NCBI GenBank assembly: GCA_965216025.1
Contig: CBDCEX010000018.1
Span: 496,001-560,000 of the forward strand
Reading direction: 5' to 3'
DNA: 64,000 nt
Origin: JADFQT01 sp965216025
GTDB lineage: Bacteria; Chloroflexota; Dehalococcoidia; Lucifugimonadales; UBA3495
The notes beneath the pieces were generated by a model, which made no database searches, was not told where the DNA came from, and saw only the letters and a list, made by a program, of their open reading frames with translations. The translations under genes and the position numbers were made by a program. Numbering within the stretch: the first letter of the stretch is position 1; each line of letters begins with the position of its first letter. Below, one piece after another: positions 7,579 through 16,619 of this stretch.

Positions 7579-9009
7579 ATGCCAACCCATAGAGCCAGCA
7601 GGATCCGCATCCTAAAGGAAACGTCCTCAGTCCGGGCAAAACCGATACCAGAGGAAATATTAAAGAGGAAAACAGCCTTGCAAGAACGGCACGCCCACTC
7701 CCCGATCAATAGACGGCGCCACGCTTTGATAGCACTGCTGATAGCTGGAGCCATTCTGGCTGCGGGCCTCGCGGCCTGTGGTCAACCAGCAAATCCCGAA
7801 AAATCACCCGCCGCGTCAGCGTCCACGCGAGAGGCGAAGCCACTCCAGGCGCCCGAGGATCAACCGCCAAAGCAAACAATTTCCCTGCCAACCACAAGGG
7901 CCGCGACCACGACAACTGCCACTGTCCCGACGCCGGTACTTCTTCGGGAAACCACGAAGGGAGAGACACCGAAGACGCCGCCGCCGTCCACGGAGCAACC
8001 AATGATGACCCCGGAGGTCACACCAGAGAACAACTCTGGAGCTCCATTCGTCCAGGTCTCCGCCGGTCCGTTCCACACCTGCGGGCTACGAACGGACGGG
8101 ACCATCATCTGCTGGGGCGCCCACGGGGAGGACGAGCGCCTGACAGAGTCCGCCGGGCTTCTCGACTCATCCCCGGGAAGCTTCTCCCAGATCGACGCCG
8201 CGCACAATCACTCCTGCGCCATACGCCAGGACGGAGCGGTGAAATGCTGGGGCGGTATTTCCATAGGGAGTGATATACCTCCCGAGGAAAGGACCATGAT
8301 GGAAGCCATGTGGGCACCCCCCGAGGGCCGGTTCATCTCGGTGAGCGCGGGGTTTCTGTTCTCCTGCGGGGTGAGGGATGACAACACCGCGGAGTGCTGG
8401 GGCCTCGCGGCCTCCCTCTCGGACGCGCTGACCCCGCCGGCCGGGGAGTACATCTCCGTCAGTGTGGGTGGCTTCCACGTCTGCGGAATCCGCACCGACC
8501 AAACGGCAGTTTGCTGGGGCAGCGATCTGGGGTTCGACGGTAATTTTCTCGGCCAGGCGACGCCGCCGGACGGCCCGTTCGAGGTCATCAACGCCGGGGG
8601 CTACCACACCTGTGGGTTCAGGCCCGACGGAGAAATCAGGTGCTGGGGGAGCATTGTGGGGGGCATGGACGGCGAAGTCACGACCTGCCAGCAGCAACCC
8701 GACGGCACCAGCCGGTGCTGGACAGACGATAAGGCGACCGAGACCAACAGAGCCTGGGGAGGCAGCCCAGACGGCACGCCCGACGGCAACCTCAAGGCCA
8801 TGGACAGCGGCCAGGGCTTTTCGTGTGCGTTGTGGGACGGTGGCTACATCGGGTGCTGGGGGTTCGGCGGCATCAATGACTCGCCGCCACCGGGCATCTT
8901 CGAGGCGGTTACAGTCGGCGAGGAGCACGGGTGCGGACTGCGACCAGATGGCAGCATCGAATGCTGGGGAGACGATAGATTCGGCAGGGCCAGTCCGCCG
9001 GTAAACTGA
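7579..9009 (+). CDS. Surface lipoprotein with RCC1-type repeats
   Basis: The 476-residue protein has an unusually long basic N-region, a hydrophobic stretch (LIALLIAGAILAAGLAAC) ending in a lipobox with Cys67, then a Pro/Thr/Ala-rich linker to ~residue 150. The rest holds seven or so RCC1-like repeats of the form VSAGxxHTCGLRTDGTIxCWG, each with paired cysteines and a CWG turn, so a seven-bladed beta-propeller anchored outside the membrane is likely. The start may be later, near residue 42, to give a normal signal peptide. It lies between serine recombinases and is followed by another lipoprotein gene, so both are probably cargo. Ligand is unknown. Confidence 0.8.
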   Translation: MPTHRASRIRILKETSSVRAKPIPEEILKRKTALQERHAHSPINRRRHALIALLIAGAILAAGLAACGQPANPEKSPAASASTREAKPLQAPEDQPPKQTISLPTTRAATTTTATVPTPVLLRETTKGETPKTPPPSTEQPMMTPEVTPENNSGAPFVQVSAGPFHTCGLRTDGTIICWGAHGEDERLTESAGLLDSSPGSFSQIDAAHNHSCAIRQDGAVKCWGGISIGSDIPPEERTMMEAMWAPPEGRFISVSAGFLFSCGVRDDNTAECWGLAASLSDALTPPAGEYISVSVGGFHVCGIRTDQTAVCWGSDLGFDGNFLGQATPPDGPFEVINAGGYHTCGFRPDGEIRCWGSIVGGMDGEVTTCQQQPDGTSRCWTDDKATETNRAWGGSPDGTPDGNLKAMDSGQGFSCALWDGGYIGCWGFGGINDSPPPGIFEAVTVGEEHGCGLRPDGSIECWGDDRFGRASPPVN

Positions 9010-9320
9010 ATGCCCTCAGACCTTGAAGCAGACACAGTCTACACCGAACGCGAGGCGGCCGACCGGGGCGCGGTGGCCAGGTATTACCAAGAGGGCGGGC
9101 GTTAGAGATCCACCCTTCATGTTCTACATGCTGATTAAAGAACAGATGTGGCCCGCAAGGGCCGCCCGAACCATCCACCACCCCGGAAAGCGATAGCCAT
9201 CGTCTCCCACAGCAACGGACGGCCCCAGAATAAGGAAAGAGTCCTATAAAAAAGGATTCATTGACAGGTCTGTGAGGGAACAGGACAGAATCCTTACCAC
9301 CAAGATTGGAGGCGTTCTGA
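9010..9320. other. Gap between two lipoprotein genes
   Basis: This holds one 31-codon frame at 9010 (starting MPSDLEADTVYTERE) that faintly recalls the YTERQAA segment of the recombinase remnant at 10552. I see nothing else that I can support. Confidence 0.4.
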
Positions 9321-10528
9321 ATGAGACCATTCGGCGGAATTGCAGATCAGCTCAGAGAAAAGACTACGAATATACTGGTGTTGGCGGTACTGTTTTACCT
9401 GGTCCTCTCCCTTGCAGCCTGCACTGGAGACCAGAGGCCGCCCGCTGGGGGCTTGGCCGCTCCCACCGAAACCATAGCCGTAAAGCATGGTCCCACCCAA
9501 CAAGCACCCCTGCCCCGATAGCAACGGCCCTACCACCGGCTACATCGGACCCCCGGATCCCCTCGACGCCGGCAGGTAGGGAAACACCAGCCTCTGCAGA
9601 AGCGCCAACCGACCTGCCGAGACCGGCGCCGGCGCCCACGCCCGATCCGACCCCCTCGCCGGCACCGACTCCCACTCCCACTCCCACCGCCACGCCTGTG
9701 CCCACGCCCACAGCGGCGACAACCCCCACACCACCACCCGACCCCCTGGCGCTGGGCAAGAACACTCGCCACGTGGAACCCCGGCTTCTCGGCATGTTAG
9801 ACAAGCACGCACGCGGGCAGACGGTGGAAGCAACGCTCAAGGTCCAGCTCCCCAGAGACCCGGAGGTCGTGGCCTACAAGCAGGAATCCAGCACGCTGGC
9901 AGAGGACATTGCCGTACGCGGTGGTACTCTCATAGCGGGGACGACTGACGCGTGGATCCTCGACACGGCCGAAGTGCTGCCGATCATTCGACGCAGCGAC
10001 GTGCACGAGGCGTACCTATACTCAGAGTCAGCATCAGCGAGGGCGATGAATAGCGCGCTGTCCACGGAACTCAACAACGTGGTTCAGTCCATCACGGCCG
10101 GAGCGTCCCCGCAGACGGCCTCCCAGTTCGCATTGTTCGCCGACGTGTCTGACGGCGAGGTGATGGTAAACATAAAAGCCGACACTGCGGCCACCATTAC
10201 CAGCGTCCGCACGTGGCTGGAGGACAGTAAGAGGAACGTGTACGTTCCTCCAGCGTCGGACCTCCCGCTCCTGGATGACACGGAACTCATGGTGCTGTTG
10301 CCAGCGCAATACATAGACCCACTCAGCGACACGTACCCAACCACCACCATCGAATCGGTGGCACTGAGCGATTTCTCGCTCAGCATGGACCGCAGCCAGT
10401 GGGAACAGGAGACCCGGAACTGGGTTGCCGATGTCATCGCGCAGGTGGAACCCCAGACGGAGACCACATCGTCGGCCCCCGAGTCCGACTCTTCCTCCAC
10501 AAGATTCAGAGTAACTATGTTCCTCTGA
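9321..10528 (+). CDS. Proline/threonine-rich lipoprotein, frameshifted after the signal peptide
   Basis: ATG 9321 begins a lipoprotein signal (LVLAVLFYLVLSLAAC, Cys34), but this frame stops at ~9520. From ~9495 a second frame (minus-one relative to the first) carries a long Pro/Thr/Ala-Pro linker (PTPTPTPTATPVPTPT) and then a ~250-residue globular domain to 10528. The two halves make sense only if joined, so there is one indel near 9490-9515: a real mutation, phase variation or a sequence error. The globular part (LKVQLPRDPEVVAYKQES, later LSMDRSQWEQETRNWVADVI) is not recognised. It resembles the upstream RCC1 lipoprotein in design. Confidence 0.6.
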
Positions 10529-10551
10529 AAGAGCGCCAGGATTGCCGGCAC

Positions 10552-10697
10552 GTTACACCGAGCGACAGGCCGCCGGCGGCGACACCCTGGTGGTGGTGGC
10601 CATCGACCGTATCGGCTGGCGCTGGCCGGAGACCATCCGGTCGAACTGCGGGACGGGGAGTGAAGATCAAGTCCCTGGCCGACGCTGAGAAAGAGTG
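10552..10697 (+). pseudogene. Serine recombinase fragment
   Basis: A short stretch translates as GDTLVVVAIDRIGWRWPETIR, matching the active-site helix of the recombinase at 3900 (VVVAIDRIGRRWMDTVN), followed after a frameshift by KIKSLADAEK, matching IRSLAQSEA. No start, no catalytic serine and no HTH are present. Its right edge coincides with the point where the lipase gene on the opposite strand is truncated. Confidence 0.75.
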
Positions 10698-11061
10698 TTT
10701 TTAGGTTGGAGAGCCAATCGCCGAAGGTAGAGGTGCCCCGGAACGCTAGAACCCCGAACAATTCCCCGCCGTGGTTTTTAGACTCGACGATAGCACATCG
10801 GGTACCGCCACGGTTAAAGAACCGAAGTTCCTTTAGATTAGCCGCTTCCAGTATGCCGGGGCGGCGTGGCCTGTTGGCGCTGGCACCAACCTCGTCAAAT
10901 TCTTGTCTGTAGATCCATCGCGAAAGTTCGGCAAACCACCATGCATTGGTGGAGTCGAATCCCGGCGTATCAATCCGGACCCGTTCCGGATCATCGACAT
11001 CAAAATATTCTGTTGCTGCCCCAGGCCTAAGGAGGGCGTTCCAGCTGTGGTCTAGATCCAT
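10698..11061 (-). pseudogene. Class-3-type lipase, 3'-truncated
   Basis: ATG 11061 opens a frame reading MDLDHSWNALLRPGAATEYF... with WWFAELSRWIYRQ and then GVLAFRGTSTFGDWLSNLKT, the conserved region upstream of the nucleophile in fungal-type lipases (FRGT...DWLxNL). The homologous sequence ends at ~10698 where the recombinase remnant begins, so the GxSxG nucleophile elbow and the catalytic Asp/His are missing. The frame stays open into antisense sequence but that is not lipase. Interpretation: a lipase gene cut by a recombinase-linked insertion. Confidence 0.7.
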
Positions 11062-11225
11062 ACTGCCCCGCCTCCCTCGCCGGTATTCCCTCTGCTCGGT
11101 CGGGACGGCACCACGTCCACCCAGGAGTTGCCAGTATAGCACCCCTCTTTTAACGGCAGCACATATCCGAATTCGGACCTCCGGCCCCATCCCAGCTCCA
11201 TTTCCGACAGTCTTGGCTTTAGTTC

Positions 11226-11345
11226 GACTTCGGAAGTGCCCTGGGTGCGCCTATTGGCTCAACCATCACTACCCCTCCCTCATTCCATCTTGACAACGCT
11301 AATTTAAAACAAATTTCAAATCGCGCATAAGACGCGATTGCCCTG
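11226..11345 (-). mobile_element. Solo left end of an ISAs1-type element
   Basis: On the minus strand this begins with the inverted repeat CAGGGCAATCGCGTCTTA (ending at 11345), followed by AT-rich leader, GGGAGGGGTAGTG and ATGGTTGAGCC, closely matching the start of the ISAs1 element at 28426-28520. Homology ends after about eight codons (MVEPIGAPRA). It is a truncated relic whose tip lies ~50 bases ahead of the acyl-ligase gene. Confidence 0.85.
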
Positions 11346-11391
11346 GCGTTTGGTATTATTCAGGGGAATCGGGAAACTAGAGGACCGTGAA

Positions 11392-13908
11392 TTGGAGACT
11401 CTAATTGAGCTACTGGAAACGTCGTCGAAAACCTTCGGCGCCAACCCCGCCCTACTAATAAAGCCGAGCTTCAGATATTTGGTCTGGAGTTACGCAGACC
11501 TATGGAAGGATTCAGGTCGAGTCGCGTCTTTCCTTCAAGAAAAGGGGATCGAAAAGGGAGATCGGATACTCCTTTGGGGCCCCAATATGCCACAATGGGT
11601 GCTAGGGTTCTTCGGGGCGTTACGGGCTGGGGCAGTCCCGGTTCCGCTGGACGTCCGTAGCGCTCCCGACTTCGTGTCGAGGGTGGTAGAGCAAACTGAG
11701 CCTCGATTGGCATTTGTCTCCAGAGCCAGCCAACAAACCGCCCCCCGAGACCTTCCCTCAGACCTCTCCTCGGTCTCTTTAGAAGACCTAGATCAGCAAG
11801 TGGCAGGTTTTTCCACTGAGCCGTCCGCTGTGAACGTCGAACCCGACGACCTGGCCGAGATAATGTTCACCTCCGGTACTACGGGCGACCCAAAGGGCGT
11901 AACTCTTACCCACCGGAACATCGTCTCCAACGCTCAAGCCACGAAGAAAATCTTCCCCAGCTTCATCTCAGACCGCCTTCTTTCACTTCTCCCCCTCAGT
12001 CATATGTTGGAGCAGTGTGGCGGTCTACTGGTCCCGTTGCTAGGCGGCGCTCGCGTTGTGTATCCGGTCAGCCGCCAACCTTCTTTGTTGTTCAAGGCGA
12101 TCCAGGAGAACCAAATCACGCTCCTCCTCATGGTCCCTCAGGGTCTCCAGCTAATCATGAATGGGATTGAGCGGGAGGTGGAGCGGCAGGAAAAGGAGGG
12201 GACTTGGGGGGCGATGCACCGCATTGCGCCGCGTATCCCGATGGTGGTGCGGCGACGAATGTTTGGTCGCGTTCACCGGCGCCTCGGAGGAAAACTGAGG
12301 TGCATCCTGACCGGCGGTGCGTTTCTGGAGCCTGATTTGGCCCGCAAATGGGAGAACCTGGGGATCCCCGTGGTGGAGGGCTACGGCGCAACAGAGGCAT
12401 CCCCGGCTATCGCCTTCAACAGTCTACCCCGCCGAGTTCTAGGGTCGGTTGGGCGATCCCTCCCTGGACAGGAGGTTAGGATCGCTGAAGATGGGGAGGT
12501 CCTGGTTCGCGGCCCAAACGTTACTCCAGGCTATTGGCGTAACCAACAGGCTACTGAGGCGGCTTTCGAGAAAGATTGGTACAAGACCGGGGACTTGGGT
12601 TACCTGGATGACTCGGGGCAGCTTTATTTGCGCGGCAGGAAAAAGGACCTAATCGTACTGGCGAACGGCCAGAACGTCTACCCGGAAGACATCGAACGGC
12701 TGCTAAACGCCCACCCAGCGGTAACAGAAGGGGTCGTGGTCGGATTGCCGGCAGAGGGAAGCGGAGGAGAAACGGTCCATGCTGTGCTGCTGGTAAATGA
12801 GCCCCAGTTACCCGGAGACGCTATCCGAGAGGTTGTTGGGGAGGTCAACGGGAACCTGGCGGACCACCAGCGAATCAGCGGCCATACCGTCTGGCACCCG
12901 GAAGACTTCCCCAGAACACCTACTTTGAAGGTGAAAAAGGCCCTGGTCCTGGACCACCTGAAAGAGGTCACGTCTCAGTCATCGGAATCGCCCGCGATAG
13001 CCCCCGAAACGGCCACCACGGCTCACATCGACTCGTTAGTCCAGTTGGTCGGCCAGTTAGCTCAGGTGCCAGTAACGGCGGTCGAGCCCGATAAAACCTT
13101 GGGGAGTGACCTGGGACTAGACTCTCTGGGTCGGGTGGAACTACTTTCGATGGTTGAGCAGGAGTTAGGTGTCTACATCGATGAGTCGCTTTTGGGCCCG
13201 TCCACTACCGTTGGTGAGTTACAGCTGCTAGTGGCGCAGCAAGCCCAGGCGAAGGGAGTAACTCTGAGCTTTTACCGGTGGCCTTTGACTGCGTGGTGCA
13301 TCAACCTGCGAGAGGCTATTCATCAGGCCTTTATATTCCCATGGATGTCCACCATGTACCGGGCCCAAGCTTCGGGCTTGGAAAACCTCCATAGCTTGAA
13401 GAGTCCGGTCCTCTTTGCCATTAACCACAACGCTATTCAGTGGGACAGCCTGCTGGTCCTTAAACATCTCCCTCGCCGGTGGCGGCGGCGGATGGCGTAT
13501 GCTGCCGCTGCGGAGATCACCTTCGGCAAACGCTGGCTCGGCATTTTGGCCTCCCTGCTCGGGAACGCGTTTCCATTGTCGAGGGACACCGCTATACGTC
13601 CCAGTTTGGAGTACATTGGGAGTCTTCTCGACCGTGGTTGGAATGTGGGGATTTTTCCAGAGGGAGCGCAGTACGTCGGACAAGAGATGCTTCCCTTTCA
13701 AACGGGCACCGGACTTCTGGCAGTAGACTGCCGGATACCCGTGGTGCCCGTGCTTCTGGTCAACCAGGGCCGGCCCTCCCGAAGGTGGTTCGGCCTTCCC
13801 GGCCGCGAAGCCATCTCCGTCCGCATCGGCAGGCCCCTGGTGTTTTCCCCTACTACCACTTACGCTGAGGCTACTGAGCAGATCGAGGAGGCGGTGCGTT
13901 CCCTGTAA
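11392..13908 (+). CDS. Acyl-CoA ligase / acyl carrier / PlsC acyltransferase fusion
   Basis: Three domains are fused. Residues ~1-530 are an ANL-superfamily adenylating enzyme: P-loop FTSGTTGDPKGVTLTHRN, GYGATEASP, YKTGDLGYLD and the C-terminal catalytic lysine region (TPTLKVKKAL). Residues ~545-620 are an acyl carrier domain with GLDSLGRVELL (phosphopantetheine Ser ~578). Residues ~645-838 are a PlsC/LPLAT domain with FPEGAQ and PVVPVLL. It could activate a fatty acid, load it on its own carrier and transfer it to a lysophospholipid. The LPLAT box reads NHNAIQWD, one residue longer than the usual H-x4-D. I chose TTG 11392, preceded by AGAGGA; a TTG at 11338 would lie inside an IS relic. Confidence 0.88.
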   Translation: METLIELLETSSKTFGANPALLIKPSFRYLVWSYADLWKDSGRVASFLQEKGIEKGDRILLWGPNMPQWVLGFFGALRAGAVPVPLDVRSAPDFVSRVVEQTEPRLAFVSRASQQTAPRDLPSDLSSVSLEDLDQQVAGFSTEPSAVNVEPDDLAEIMFTSGTTGDPKGVTLTHRNIVSNAQATKKIFPSFISDRLLSLLPLSHMLEQCGGLLVPLLGGARVVYPVSRQPSLLFKAIQENQITLLLMVPQGLQLIMNGIEREVERQEKEGTWGAMHRIAPRIPMVVRRRMFGRVHRRLGGKLRCILTGGAFLEPDLARKWENLGIPVVEGYGATEASPAIAFNSLPRRVLGSVGRSLPGQEVRIAEDGEVLVRGPNVTPGYWRNQQATEAAFEKDWYKTGDLGYLDDSGQLYLRGRKKDLIVLANGQNVYPEDIERLLNAHPAVTEGVVVGLPAEGSGGETVHAVLLVNEPQLPGDAIREVVGEVNGNLADHQRISGHTVWHPEDFPRTPTLKVKKALVLDHLKEVTSQSSESPAIAPETATTAHIDSLVQLVGQLAQVPVTAVEPDKTLGSDLGLDSLGRVELLSMVEQELGVYIDESLLGPSTTVGELQLLVAQQAQAKGVTLSFYRWPLTAWCINLREAIHQAFIFPWMSTMYRAQASGLENLHSLKSPVLFAINHNAIQWDSLLVLKHLPRRWRRRMAYAAAAEITFGKRWLGILASLLGNAFPLSRDTAIRPSLEYIGSLLDRGWNVGIFPEGAQYVGQEMLPFQTGTGLLAVDCRIPVVPVLLVNQGRPSRRWFGLPGREAISVRIGRPLVFSPTTTYAEATEQIEEAVRSL

Positions 13909-14018
13909 GGCAGGAGTCTGCTGGTGGCCGGTATATTGACTCTTCTCGAATGGTAGGCCCACCCTAGAGATATTCCCAATCCGGAAGCAAATCTCCATCG
14001 CAGTGTAAAGTTATCCGG

Positions 14019-15185
14019 TTGGTCCGATGGAGATTATTGGTTAACGCGTTCCTGGTAGTTCTGGTAGTCATTATAGCTGTCCTTGCATTGGGCGGATGGC
14101 ACCTATCGAACGAGTTAAAAAAGGGAGCGCTGATTCCTGACTGGAACCCCGGGCAACACAACCTCGAGGTGGTAGATATCCAGGAAGGCCAGGTGAGTCT
14201 GCGCCGAACACCATTGGTAGAACGGGATGGCTTCTGGAAAAGAGAAGGCATTTGGGGCATGGAGTGGGACGGCGGTTATGCCCGAGTGGGCGCGATCTTG
14301 GACATTACGGAGCATCAAGTGGTCCGTGAGTTCCATCCTCTAAGGGAACATCCCAGGATCGGCGAGATGGTCCATCTAGACAACTTTGCCTATGCAGGCG
14401 ACCCAGAAACGGCGCTGGGCCTTCCCTTCCAGGATGCCTCCTTCTCTTCCCCCTTGGGCGACTTGGCGGCTTGGTTCGTCGACGGTTCCAGCGAAATCTG
14501 GGTTATCGCCGTACACGGAATGAACGCCAGCCCCCGCGAAGGATTGCGGATTCTTCCAATCCTGGTTGAAATGGGCCTACCTTGTTTGTTAATCACCTAT
14601 AGAAACGACGAGGGCGCCCCAGCAAATCCGGACGGCTTCCATCGCCACGGTCAGACGGAATGGAAGGACCTGGAGGGGGCAGGCGCATATGCCTTTGAGC
14701 ATGGAGCGAAGGGTCTCATCTTGATGGGTTTTAGCATGGGTGGGGCCATAGTGACCAACTTTCTTTATGAGTCGCCGTTGAAAGACCAAGTTCGCGGCAT
14801 AATCTTGGATTCCCCGATGTTGGACTTTAACGCCACGGTGGAACACGGTGTACGGCAGCGGAGACTCGTCAGGCTCGTCACCCCAATAGGAAAGTTCGTG
14901 GCTGGGTTCCGGTTTGGCATCAGCTGGGGGGATTTGGACTACCTGGCCCACGCCGAAAAGTTGGCCACTCCGGTTCTGCTGTTTCATGGGGACGAGGACG
15001 ATATTATCCCGATAAAGACGAGTGATACACTTTCCAGAATTCGGCCCGATATCGTGAAGTATGTCCGGGGTGCCGGGGTACTCCATGCGGCTTCGTGGAA
15101 CGACGACCCAGCCACATACGAAGCTGCCGTGCGGGATTTCATCCTAAACCAAAGCCAAGGTGGGAACTACATTTTGCAGCGATAG
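14019..15185 (+). CDS. Membrane-anchored alpha/beta hydrolase
   Basis: This TTG-started 388-residue protein has one N-terminal membrane helix (residues ~6-28), so the catalytic domain is probably extracytoplasmic. Residues ~155-385 show an alpha/beta hydrolase: VHGMNA near the oxyanion hole, the nucleophile elbow GFSMGG (Ser239), an acid in FHGDEDDIIP and His in AGVLHAASW. The region before it (~40-150) is unassigned. The final ~12 residues (NQSQGGNYILQR) come from the end of the IS630-like element at 15145, so the native C-terminus has been replaced; the catalytic triad is unaffected. It lies downstream of the acyl-ligase fusion and might serve lipid turnover with it. Confidence 0.82.
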   Translation: MVRWRLLVNAFLVVLVVIIAVLALGGWHLSNELKKGALIPDWNPGQHNLEVVDIQEGQVSLRRTPLVERDGFWKREGIWGMEWDGGYARVGAILDITEHQVVREFHPLREHPRIGEMVHLDNFAYAGDPETALGLPFQDASFSSPLGDLAAWFVDGSSEIWVIAVHGMNASPREGLRILPILVEMGLPCLLITYRNDEGAPANPDGFHRHGQTEWKDLEGAGAYAFEHGAKGLILMGFSMGGAIVTNFLYESPLKDQVRGIILDSPMLDFNATVEHGVRQRRLVRLVTPIGKFVAGFRFGISWGDLDYLAHAEKLATPVLLFHGDEDDIIPIKTSDTLSRIRPDIVKYVRGAGVLHAASWNDDPATYEAAVRDFILNQSQGGNYILQR

Positions 15186-15944
15186 CAAAGGCAGGGCAGG
15201 TGTAAAAATCAATGCATCGGCTCGAGCTTGTAACAGGGTTCGGCAGCGATGCTTCACTTCATCCTTACGGTGAGCTAGTCCGCCGAAGAATGCATTCATC
15301 TTCTCTTGGACTTTGGCTTTTGTTCCCAGGCATTCGTTGGCCGTGACCTCTTCTCTGGCCCAGTCCCAGACGGCTTCGTCGGCATTGAAGTCTGGGCTGT
15401 AGGCCGGTAAGGCCACCAGCCTCAGCTGCAAGTCAGGGGTGGTCAAATAGCTGCGAATCGCTTCTCCTCGGTGGGCTGGCCCATTGTCCCAGATTACTAC
15501 CAGAGGTCCAGGATGGTTTTTTCTTAGCTGCTGTAAAAAGGCGGTGGAGGTCTCGGCATTACTGTTTCCAGCTATTTCCATGGCTTCCACCTCCCCAGCC
15601 TCCAAGCAAACTCCCGAGTAGTAGCAGGCATTCTCTCCCCACCGGGGACTGGTGGAGTCCACCAGCGCCGGCTCTCCCTTGAGTACCCATTTGCCTCGCA
15701 GGTCGGCATCGGCCCGAAAGTGGGCTTCATCCTTGGCTTTCAGGAGGCGTTTCTTGGGTCGCTTCAGCACGAAGCCCAACCGATGGAGGTAGTTCAAGCA
15801 ACTGCTCCGACTCAGCCCCAGGTCAAAGCTCTGCTTGAGAAATTGCCTTACTACTTTCCAGTTCCAGTTGGACAATTCAATCCCCGCCTCCCCAGGCGGA
15901 TTTTGCACCGCAGACTTCAGTTGCTTCTGTTGACCTCGGTTCAA
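15144..15944 (-). CDS. IS630-like transposase, DDE part, with 28-residue deletion
   Basis: This frame contains the catalytic half: VVIWDNGPAHRGEAIRSYL (second Asp) and PAYSPDFNADEAVWDWAREE (Glu). Relative to copy B, the stretch from KAKDE to DEAHF lacks the 28 residues containing AKIFFVDE. A direct repeat GATGAAG flanks the missing segment in copy B, so recombination between the repeats would explain it. A DE pair remains at the junction but the beta-strand that positions the first catalytic Asp is gone, so this copy should be inactive. It overlaps the HTH frame by four bases after a C6 run, the usual IS630 frameshift layout. Confidence 0.85.
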   Translation of the reverse strand: MNRGQQKQLKSAVQNPPGEAGIELSNWNWKVVRQFLKQSFDLGLSRSSCLNYLHRLGFVLKRPKKRLLKAKDEAHFRADADLRGKWVLKGEPALVDSTSPRWGENACYYSGVCLEAGEVEAMEIAGNSNAETSTAFLQQLRKNHPGPLVVIWDNGPAHRGEAIRSYLTTPDLQLRLVALPAYSPDFNADEAVWDWAREEVTANECLGTKAKVQEKMNAFFGGLAHRKDEVKHRCRTLLQARADALIFTPALPLLSLQNVVPTLALV

Positions 15945-16293
15945 GACGGGGGGGAACCCCCAGTCTGCTCAAAGACCAAACCTTGGGCCCCGCCTTGGCG
16001 AAAGTTGTCCAGCCAGTTTCCGATGGTATGAGGCTCTCTCTCCAAAGCCTCAGCCACTTGAGTGGCCGACCACCCTTGGGCCAACAACCATAGCCCATGC
16101 CATCGCTCTCGCTCCCGAGGTGTTGGCGCCCGATACATCCTTTCCCGTAAGTCGCCTACATCCTGTTGCCACCGTTCCAGGAGTTGCACTATGTCTGTCA
16201 TCCCTTCCACCACCGCCAATCGACTTCTTTTACAGAATATCGCAACTCCTCTTCGGGTTCGCTTTATGTAGGTTTCACCTTAGCTTTGGTTTA
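15145..16293 (-). mobile_element. IS630-like element, copy A (internally deleted)
   Basis: The ends are inverted repeats AACCAAAGC(C/T)AAGGTG at TA dinucleotides (15145 and 16292), as expected for IS630/Tc1 elements that insert at TA. It holds two overlapping frames on the minus strand. A second copy is at 31275-33790 and a MITE with the same ends at 18139-18287. Compared with copy B, this copy lacks 84 bp inside the DDE domain. Confidence 0.9.
15941..16219 (-). CDS. IS630-like transposase, N-terminal HTH part
   Basis: A 92-residue frame with a helix-turn-helix (ARERERWHGLWLLAQGWSATQVAEAL style, followed by EREPHTIGNWLDNFRQGGAQGL) typical of the N-terminal paired-like domain of IS630 transposases. 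It ends in GGSPPS at a C6 run, where ribosomal slippage would fuse it to the DDE frame. It differs from copy B at only a few residues. Confidence 0.85.
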   Translation of the reverse strand: MAVVEGMTDIVQLLERWQQDVGDLRERMYRAPTPRERERWHGLWLLAQGWSATQVAEALEREPHTIGNWLDNFRQGGAQGLVFEQTGGSPPS

Positions 16294-16316
16294 GTATCAG
16301 CCCGATCGCATAGTCC

Positions 16317-16619
16317 TTAGCCTCGGTCTATCCCCGTGTATGCGGGCGAAAGGCAACTTTTTTTCCGTTCAGCGCTCTTCTTGAGAGTCATTGTCTCAGT
16401 TGGATTGGGATTGCCCGTGGGATCCCGTGGCAACGGAATCTTGTAGTGGATGGTGGCCTGCTTTCCCAGTACGACGACCTTCTTGATGAAGGAGGGAATG
16501 AACATGCGCGCTATCTCAGGGTCCTCGGACTCCATGTAAGTCCGCAGGTCCAGGGCACAGGCGATGATCCTCTCCGGGTAAGTGTTCAGATTTGAGGGGA
16601 AGCGAGCAACCGGCGGCAT
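16317..16619 (-). pseudogene. Large serine recombinase, C-terminal fragment
   Basis: The visible segment PERIIACALDLRTYMESEDPEIARMFIPSFIKKVVVLGKQATIHYKIPLP is typical of the extreme C-terminus of large serine integrases/transposases, where a strand IxxVxVxGxxATIHYxIPLP precedes the stop. Only ~80 residues remain; the upstream end runs into the IS66-type gene. It indicates a former integrative element at this site. Confidence 0.65.

Noticed and set aside
10084..10690. Minus-strand frame continuing the lipase fragment
   Set aside because: After residue ~121 it runs antisense to the recombinase remnant and the lipoprotein gene, with no lipase motifs.
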